A stretch of 16,900 nucleotides of DNA from Methanosarcinaceae archaeon (GTDB taxonomy: Archaea > Halobacteriota > Methanosarcinia > Methanosarcinales > Methanosarcinaceae): contig JAQVBP010000060.1 of assembly GCA_028690255.1 (NCBI GenBank), positions 1-16,900 of the forward strand, written 5' to 3'. Every line of letters begins with the position of its first letter. The first letter of the stretch is position 1. This document shows, one piece after another, positions 11,981 through 16,900 of the stretch. The notes beneath the pieces were generated by a model that did not search any database, had not been told where the DNA came from, and was given only the letters and a program-made list of their open reading frames with translations. The position numbers were made by a program, and so were the translations under genes.

Positions 11981-12388
11981 ATGGGGGAAGCGCTTCTGAC
12001 AGGCATTGTAGTTCTCATGCTTGGGGCGATGGGCCTTTTTATATTTTCGAATTTCGAAAGCCCTCCGAAATCTTCTAATTCCGACCTGGACTGCTGGATT
12101 AACACGTCTTCCGAGACCCTCTACATCCGACACTGCGGGGGAGAAAACCTTGATGTGAGGGATATGGATATCGTAGTCAATATAAGGGGAGATAAGAGAA
12201 CGTATATTTCGGAAAATATAAGCGCTGTTCTGGGGGACAGCCACTGGGAACTGGGAGACATTATCGAAATAAATACTACCGGGACATGGGGAAGCCAGAT
12301 CAGTGAAGGGGATAGTGTTGAAGTATATATTGTGGATAAGCTTTCAAAGCATGTAATCCAGAAAATAAGCCTTTCCCCCGCACTCTAA
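11981..12388 (+). CDS. Type IV prepilin-like protein, plus-strand copy 2 (true start probably upstream)
   Basis: The listed start is the first in-frame ATG, but the family feature CDAVSEV lies just upstream in the same open frame, so the natural product should begin further 5' (see 11862-11980); translation from 11981 would lack the prepilin cleavage region. The hydrophobic helix is GEALLTGIVVLMLGAMGLFIF. The exposed domain has LYIRHCGGENLDVRDMDIVV, NTTGTWGSQISEGDSVEVYI and VDKLSKHVIQKISLSP, matching pilin copy 1 over its whole length. Two cysteines (DCWINTS and RHCGGEN) could form a disulfide. It is probably a minor pilin in the same filament system. Whether it is expressed depends on the frameshift. 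Confidence 0.7.
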   Translation: MGEALLTGIVVLMLGAMGLFIFSNFESPPKSSNSDLDCWINTSSETLYIRHCGGENLDVRDMDIVVNIRGDKRTYISENISAVLGDSHWELGDIIEINTTGTWGSQISEGDSVEVYIVDKLSKHVIQKISLSPAL

Positions 12389-12612
12389 GACCCCCATCTC
12401 CACCCCTGCCTTATGGGCTCCGAATAATATCGGCAGCTTGAGCCCTGAAAAATCAGGAAAAAAGACAGAGGACACCTGCAAAAACAGAGATAATTTATTT
12501 AGTTTAAATGGATATAAAGAGTATAAAATATAATAATGGAAATTATAATATATATCTCCTGATTCCGGGCCAAAGCCTCAGCCCCCTTACACCATAAAGA
12601 AAAGGATTAATT

Positions 12613-13524
12613 ATGAGCCAAAAGAGCCGAAAACCCGCAAAAACATTTTACAGATCGGAAGACGCGATCGCCACAGCAGTTGCCGCAGCTCTGCTGCTTG
12701 GAATTATAATAGCATTTATTACAAATATCCAGGTCAATTATGTCCCTGAGTGGAAAGAAGACGCCGAGTACGAGCACATGTCCGAGGTCTGGGAGGATAT
12801 GGCCAGGCTCAAGTCCAACGCCGATATCCTGTCAGCGGGCCTGGTAATCAGTCCTGACTACAGGATATCCCTGAGTTCCCCTATCCGCATGGGAGGAGGA
12901 GACCTGCCCGTTGTCGGGAGAATGAAATCGGGGGGCACATTAACCATAAATACCCAGGGAAACTGGATGGAAGTGAACATAACAACCGATAACAGTTCAT
13001 CAAATCCAGTGCCAAATCCAAATAAATTCAAATGCGGGTCCATTACCTATCACTCCAGCAACATCGAGTATATAGACCAGACCTATTGCTATGAAAACGG
13101 AGCCCTGATAGTTTCCCAGAACGACCGTTCCCTTATGAAGCTCTCCCCCTCGATATCCCTGGAGGCCCCGAACTCCTCTTACATAAATTTCACTGTGACC
13201 GCAATTTCCCTGGAAGGCAATTCAGGAGTGCTTTCAAGCAATTCGGTCGAAGAAATAAAATTTACCTCCGAAAGCCTGGAACCCATCTACACCACAGACC
13301 CTTCAATAAAGGTAAACTCGGTATCCATGACGATCTTTACGGAAAAACCCGAAGCCTGGGCAACATACCTTAACAATTCAATCGAGAACGCAAACCTCTA
13401 TTCCGGCGACTACACAATGTCTAAAAATGAGTCTGATGTACTCTTAGAGCTCCACCCCATCGGAAAAACCCTGAACGTAAACATCCACAAAGCCGAACTA
13501 AAAACAGAGACCGGAATACAGTGA
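12613..13524 (+). CDS. Large prepilin-like membrane-anchored surface protein
   Basis: 303 residues. A basic leader (SQKSRKPAKTFYR) is followed by SEDAIATAVAAALLLGIIIA, a class III prepilin-like signal and hydrophobic helix, then a long extracellular domain of beta character rich in Asn/Ser/Thr with several N-x-[ST] sites (for example NITTDNSS, NSSYINFT, NNS). Two cysteines in CGSITYHS and TYCYENG may form a disulfide. Segment EVWEDMARLKSNADILSAGL just after the helix looks like the amphipathic stalk seen in archaeal pilin-like proteins. It does not carry the H-x-G-G motif of its neighbours. AGGA lies about 7 nt before ATG. It may act as a tip or anchor subunit, by inference from context. Confidence 0.7.
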   Translation: MSQKSRKPAKTFYRSEDAIATAVAAALLLGIIIAFITNIQVNYVPEWKEDAEYEHMSEVWEDMARLKSNADILSAGLVISPDYRISLSSPIRMGGGDLPVVGRMKSGGTLTINTQGNWMEVNITTDNSSSNPVPNPNKFKCGSITYHSSNIEYIDQTYCYENGALIVSQNDRSLMKLSPSISLEAPNSSYINFTVTAISLEGNSGVLSSNSVEEIKFTSESLEPIYTTDPSIKVNSVSMTIFTEKPEAWATYLNNSIENANLYSGDYTMSKNESDVLLELHPIGKTLNVNIHKAELKTETGIQ

Positions 13525-13710
13525 ACTCCGGAAAATTCAGGCTCGCCGGGTGTATCAAAAATTCAGATTCGTATTGATACAGCTTGCTTTCAGATCATTA
13601 TCCTGTCCAGTCTTTGAAAATTAAAAGAAAAAGAAGCAGGTTTCCGGCCCCCCGATAAAAAAGGAAAAAACAAAACAGGCAGGCCCAAAAACAGGAGCTT
13701 CTTACTTAAA

Positions 13711-14202
13711 TTAGAACCTTACGTCCTGGTCACAGATCAACTGGCTGGTAGCAACATCGACGATCTTGAAGTTCACGGTATCGCCTGCGGCAACGGTGAT
13801 TTGATTATTGCCACCAATACCATCATTTAAAATCAGAGCCTGGGTTTTCCCAACATCCAGTACGAAAGCATCAGTTAGTCCATCATTCACTCCAACAGGG
13901 CCAATATCAACAACCTGGGTTGCCGCATTTCCGATGGTTACCATCACTTTTGTGACGGAACTGTCAGCATCAAAATTTACCGGGTCTCCACCGAGGTGTT
14001 CAAGGGTTACTGTAGCAGTATCAGCACCTGGATTGACAGCTTTTATGTTAATGTCAGCCTGAGGGGCGGGCTCGGAAGTTCCCTGGCCGAAAACGGCCGA
14101 ACCGATGGCGGCGGCTAGGATGACGGTGATAGCGACCATCAGGACCACGCCGATGACGGGGGAAACCGCTTTGTTGTTTTCAAATAGACGTCTGAAATTC
14201 AT
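13711..14202 (-). CDS. Type IV pilin, minus-strand paralogue 1
   Basis: 163 residues. Prepilin leader MNFRRLFENNK, then AVSPVIGVVLMVAITVILAA and AIGSAVF, the archaeal type IV pilin N-terminal domain (DUF1628); cleavage is expected before AVSP. After a Pro/Gln linker (TSEPAPQADI) the exposed domain holds TLEHLGGDPVNFDADS, TKVMVTIG and the C-terminal FKIVDVATSQLICDQDVRF. The single Cys near the end is absent from the other paralogues and may matter for cross-linking. AGGAGG is 8 nt before ATG. The leader is long, with a TATA candidate near 14314-14328. It converges on the plus-strand pilin-like gene at 12613. Confidence 0.92.
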   Translation of the reverse strand: MNFRRLFENNKAVSPVIGVVLMVAITVILAAAIGSAVFGQGTSEPAPQADINIKAVNPGADTATVTLEHLGGDPVNFDADSSVTKVMVTIGNAATQVVDIGPVGVNDGLTDAFVLDVGKTQALILNDGIGGNNQITVAAGDTVNFKIVDVATSQLICDQDVRF

Positions 14203-14596
14203 ATTTATATCCTCCTATTTTTGAGAAATCTCATGTGCCCTGGAAAATGAACACATGGACCTGATATTTTACTGGAATTTTTTTGATAGTTAACAATAAT
14301 TATAGTGTATTACACATATATATAATTTCTATTGTTTATAAGCGATTAAAGCTCAAATAATAGCTTATAGTCAAAAAGAGCCATTAAAAAAGCTTTAATT
14401 TTAAAATAACATAAATATATAAATAAGAGAAGAAATAAAAAGAGTTGGGGTGAAGGGTGGAGTGTTTAATTTAATCCGTTAATTAAAAGTTCTGAAAAAT
14501 CCGGTATTTTCCCGGAGTAGACATACCTGATCAATTGGCCCATCTGACCCCGAAACCGGGGAAGAAGGTTTCCCGCCTGAGAAAATAAAAAAAGAG
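14203..14596 (-). promoter_or_regulatory. Pilin paralogue 1 promoter and leader; intergenic hairpins
   Basis: AT-rich spacer upstream of the pilin at 14202. The minus strand has AGGAGG at 14216-14211, a leader inverted repeat CATGTG/CACATG (14232-14237 with 14252-14257), and a TATA candidate ATTATATATATG near 14328-14316, which would give a leader of about 90 nt. A further hairpin CCCCG-AAAC-CGGGG lies at 14548-14561. No gene is visible. Confidence 0.4.
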
Positions 14597-14618
14597 AGCA
14601 CCTGAAAAAGGAGGTGCT
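14597..14618 (-). terminator. Hairpin terminator after pilin paralogue 2
   Basis: AGCACCT (14597-14603) pairs with AGGTGCT (14612-14618) around an eight-base loop, 11 bp past the stop of the minus-strand pilin at 14629. On the minus strand it is followed by CTCTTTTTTTATTTTC, a T-tract as expected for an intrinsic terminator. Confidence 0.65.
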
Positions 14619-14628
14619 GAGAAACGGA

Positions 14629-15090
14629 TTAGAACCTTACGTCCTTATCCACAATAAGCTGGCTGGTTGCAACATCGATGAACTTGAAGTTCACAGTTGT
14701 GCCCGACGTGGCACTGGTAATTGCAGTAGTGCCATCTGTATTATTCAGGTTAAGTGAAGCCGTATCTCCGACATTCAGTATACCAAGACCTGTGGCATTA
14801 ACTTCCGTGGACGTCGTACCGATGGCTACCATTACTTTGGTTGTCGAATTGCTGTCGAAATTAATCGGATCTCCACCAAGGTGTTCAAGTGTTACCACCG
14901 CAGAAGAACCGTCATAAGGACTGACTGCTTTAATGTTAAGGTGGGCCTGGGGAGCGGGCTCGGAGGTACCTTCTCCGAAAACGGATGACCCGATGGCAGC
15001 GGCGAGGATGACGGTGATGGCAACCATCAGGACCACGCCGATGACGGGGGAAACCGCTTTGTTATTTTCAAAGAGATGTCTAAAGTTCAT
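14629..15090 (-). CDS. Type IV pilin, minus-strand paralogue 2
   Basis: 153 residues, same plan as paralogue 1: leader MNFRHLFENNK, AVSPVIGVVLMVAITVILAA, linker GEGTSEPAPQAHLN, VTLEHLGGDPINFDSNS, TKVMVAIG, and C-terminal FKFIDVATSQLIVDKDVRF. The DNA coding for the leader and helix is nearly identical to paralogue 1, including a run of about 41 identical bases around codons 9-22, although the middle of the proteins differs in length and sequence. AGGAG precedes the ATG by about 8 nt, and TATA-like TTTATATATATAA lies at 15233-15221. It likely forms or varies the pilus fibre. Confidence 0.92.
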   Translation of the reverse strand: MNFRHLFENNKAVSPVIGVVLMVAITVILAAAIGSSVFGEGTSEPAPQAHLNIKAVSPYDGSSAVVTLEHLGGDPINFDSNSTTKVMVAIGTTSTEVNATGLGILNVGDTASLNLNNTDGTTAITSATSGTTVNFKFIDVATSQLIVDKDVRF

Positions 15091-15734
15091 TTTTTATACT
15101 CCTACTTTGGGATATATTTCATATACTATGGGGTTGCGAATGAACAAAATAATTGACCGGCGTTATATAAAAATACCGAATAATTATTTGTGCTTATACT
15201 TATAAATCATATTGAATTAATTATATATATAAACTTGTTTGAAGCCCAGGTCTTCAAGATAATAATTGATGAGTTTGGAGATCAAACCCGGTCCCGGAAA
15301 TCGGCCAGGATTTCAAGAAAGGGAGACGAAACACTCACCGGTCGTGTAAGAGAGCGGCCTTTTCGTGAGGAAAAAAAGAAAAAACCTGACTTTACAGAAA
15401 CCAGTTTTGTATTTTAGGAAAGAACATTCAAAATCGAATACAATAAGAAAATTTATTCAAAAATCGACTGTGCAAAAGTATGCGTCCGTTTTGTATCATT
15501 CCTGAAAAGCCCGGCCTTCTGCGTAGGCCGTTGAGAGCCCGGGTTTTCTGAACCGCATAAAATCAACCATATCCAGGCAAAAAAGGGATAAATAAATAAA
15601 TAAATAAATAAATAAAATTTTAGATCCGGGCCAGGCAACTCCAAAAGCTTTTCACCACATATGAAGAAATATATTTTATTTGTTATTCCCATCCGGGCCC
15701 TAAAAATTAAAAAATAACCCAACCCGGGCTCTTT
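15091..15734. other. Long non-coding spacer between pilin paralogues 2 and 3
   Basis: 644 bp without a convincing gene. It holds the promoter and leader of paralogue 2 (minus strand, TATA candidates at 15233-15221 and 15177-15163), a hairpin in which GAAAAGCCCGG (15504-15514) pairs with CCGGGTTTTC (15539-15548) with one bulge, and a (ATAA)7 microsatellite at 15588-15615. T-rich minus-strand sequence after the stop of paralogue 3 can act as its terminator. Short ORFs at 15190-15417 (+) and 15453-15722 (-) are low complexity and lack start signals. Confidence 0.5.
15588..15615. repeat. (ATAA)7 microsatellite
   Basis: Seven perfect tandem ATAA units in the spacer downstream of pilin paralogue 3 and far upstream of paralogue 2. 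A four-base repeat can change length by slippage; here it lies outside any supported gene. Confidence 0.9.
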
Positions 15735-16181
15735 TCAGAACCTCAGCTTCTTGCTGGCGATAAACGTACTGCTGTCAACGTCAATAACCTTAAAAGCCAC
15801 CGTGTCTCCTGCGGGAAAACTGATAGTTACGCCAGGATCGGAGACTTTTTCAAGCTTCAGGTATTGTATCCGGCCCACATCAAATAAACCCAGCCCGGTG
15901 AAATTAAGTTCAACACTTCCACTGATATTACCTGCAACAACCTTTGTTATAGAAAGCTCGGCAAAGTTTACCGGGTCCCCTCCAAGGTGCTCGATTTTTA
16001 CATGAGTGCCGTTAACAGCTTCCATATCTATAATCGCCTGCGGTGCCGAACCGCCTGTCCCCGGCTCAAAAACGGATGAACCGATTGCAGCCGCAAGGAC
16101 AACGGTAATTGCAATCATAAGGACCACCCCCATAACAGAAGAGATCCCCTTCTTATTCTCAAAAAAACACCCGAACTTCAT
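15735..16181 (-). CDS. Type IV pilin, minus-strand paralogue 3
   Basis: 148 residues, the most divergent full-length copy. Leader MKFGCFFENKK, then GISSVMGVVLMIAITVVLAA (SSVMG instead of SPVIG), linker PGTGGSAPQAIIDM, VKIEHLGGDPVNFAELS, TKVVAGNISG with an N-x-S site, and C-terminal FKVIDVDSSTFIASKKLRF. A Cys occurs in the leader, which would be removed on cleavage. GGGGGG lies 6-11 nt before ATG, unlike the AGGAGG of paralogue 1. It is likely a pilin of the same filament family or a minor subunit. Confidence 0.9.
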   Translation of the reverse strand: MKFGCFFENKKGISSVMGVVLMIAITVVLAAAIGSSVFEPGTGGSAPQAIIDMEAVNGTHVKIEHLGGDPVNFAELSITKVVAGNISGSVELNFTGLGLFDVGRIQYLKLEKVSDPGVTISFPAGDTVAFKVIDVDSSTFIASKKLRF

Positions 16182-16290
16182 ATATTCCCCCCAAAACCTT
16201 TTTAAAAAACTGATTCACCTGAAAACTTACCCCGTTTAACTTTATGCACAATTTTAGCCCGATAAAGCCAGACTATTTCCTTCCGGGTCT

Positions 16291-16311
16291 TTAGGAAATT
16301 TTAATTCCTAA
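16291..16311. promoter_or_regulatory. Perfect 7-bp inverted repeat upstream of pilin paralogue 3
   Basis: TTAGGAA and TTCCTAA flank ATTTTAA. It lies about 110 bp upstream of the ATG at 16181 and 103 bp after the preceding pilin's stop, near where the other pilin cassettes have their TATA regions. It could be an operator, or a secondary terminator for the gene at 16414. Confidence 0.35.
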
Positions 16312-16383
16312 AAAAAGTAAAAATTGGAAAGCCGGAAAAATTCATTCCCCAAAAAAGAAAACGGCCCGGATAAAAACTAAAAG

Positions 16384-16401
16384 AGCCCCGAAAAGGGGGC
16401 T
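16384..16401 (-). terminator. Hairpin terminator after pilin paralogue 4
   Basis: AGCCCC (16384-16389) pairs with GGGGCT (16396-16401), loop of six, 13 bp past the stop of the minus-strand pilin. On the minus strand it is followed by CTCTTTTAGTTTTTA, a T-rich tract. Confidence 0.65.
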
Positions 16402-16413
16402 AAAAAATCTGTT

Positions 16414-16900
16414 TTAGAACCTGACATTTTTATCAAGGATCAGCTGCTGGGTTTCAACATCAATTATCTTTAAGTTAACAATTGCACCTTGTACTATATT
16501 ACCAATTATACCAGCATCATAGTTCTCGGGACCATCATGATCGGCATTAAATATTTTCAGTTCCAGGGTCTTTGTATCTCCAATACTAATTGTATCAAGG
16601 CTGCCTGCTGCGACCTCCTCGGAATATCCATTAATAGTTACCAACACTTTTGTGCCTGCACCTTCGTCATCAAAATTGATAGGGTCTCCACCCATATGTT
16701 CAAAGATTACCGTTGCAGGAACCCCATCATCAGACTCATTGGTACCGCCATCAGCATTAAGATCACAAGTAACACCAGCCCTTAAATCAATATTCGCCTG
16801 CGGTGCAAATCCGGTTGTTTTCTGGCCTAGAACGGATGAACCGATGGCTGCTGCGAGAATGACGGTGATTGCCACCATCAGGGCCACCCCTATTACGGGG
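16414..16900 (-). CDS. Type IV pilin, minus-strand paralogue 4 (N-terminus off window), with dockerin-like calcium loop
   Basis: Open to the right edge; the visible N-terminal end reads PVIGVALMVAITVILAA, so only the leader and AVS are missing and the GTG at 16887 is not the true start. It contains the family helix, FAPQANIDLRA linker, VIFEHMGGDPINFDDEG, TKVLVTINGYS, and C-terminal LKIIDVETQQLILDKNVRF. Unlike its paralogues it has an insertion just after the linker, CDLNADGGTNESDDG (16729-16764 for the D-to-D loop), which fits the D-x-N-x-D-G-x-x-N-x-x-D calcium loop of dockerin/EF-hand type. It may be a calcium-stabilised variant of the pilus subunit. Confidence 0.9.
   Translation of the reverse strand, partial: PVIGVALMVAITVILAAAIGSSVLGQKTTGFAPQANIDLRAGVTCDLNADGGTNESDDGVPATVIFEHMGGDPINFDDEGAGTKVLVTINGYSEEVAAGSLDTISIGDTKTLELKIFNADHDGPENYDAGIIGNIVQGAIVNLKIIDVETQQLILDKNVRF

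Noticed and set aside
11812..12105. Minus-strand ORF with LFLKS repeats
   Set aside because: Reverse reading of the 15-bp repeats; the plus strand has the prepilin core.
12480..12495. aaaacagagat similar to the 15-bp pilin repeat
   Set aside because: Short AT-rich match with different flanks; likely chance.
15190..15417. Plus-strand 75-codon ORF
   Set aside because: No ribosome binding site, basic low-complexity tail, and it overlaps the promoter region of the divergent pilin.
15453..15722. Minus-strand 89-codon ORF containing FYLFIYLFIYPF
   Set aside because: The hydrophobic stretch is just the translated ATAA microsatellite; no start signals.

Overview
The window looks like chromosomal DNA of a methanogenic archaeon of the Methanosarcina type. 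The evidence is a methanofuran-biosynthesis gene (mfnB), archaeal prepilins with the AVSPVIG hydrophobic helix, archaeal TATA boxes of the TTTATATA kind, GGTGA/AGGAGG ribosome binding sites, AT-rich spacers between richer genes, and T-tract terminators. No rRNA, tRNA, CRISPR array or intact transposase gene was seen.

Left part (1-3255). A minus-strand gene with ten in-frame 15-bp repeats (pentapeptide DKSVK) runs off the left edge. Next come a HisA-like barrel protein (minus) and, divergent from it across a 124-bp promoter region, mfnB (plus), which makes the furan precursor of methanofuran. Two tandem paralogous membrane proteins of the YdjM/DUF457 metal-dependent hydrolase type follow.

Middle (3256-10185). 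On the minus strand are a membrane-anchored protein with two glycosyltransferase-2 domains, the first apparently degenerate; a full-length bacterial-type aconitase (AcnA), expected to serve the partial oxidative TCA branch; a doubtful small ORF overlapping the acnA start; and a secreted protein of beta-sandwich repeats.

Right part (10186-16900). This is a pilin region. An unrecognised soluble protein is followed by three plus-strand prepilin-like genes (11170, about 11862/11981, 12613). Converging on them are at least four minus-strand type IV pilin paralogues, the last cut by the window edge. Several minus-strand pilin genes show their own leader and terminator signals, so they look like separately transcribed cassettes. 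Two of the plus-strand proteins share an H-x-G-G-[DE] motif and a C-terminal strand motif with the minus-strand pilins, so they appear to be one family. Most interesting are: the second plus-strand pilin, whose start is reached only by a -1 frameshift at a T TTA AAA heptamer just before five perfect 15-bp repeats; a dockerin-like calcium loop in the last pilin; and a possible three-way-junction RNA in the leader of the first plus-strand pilin.
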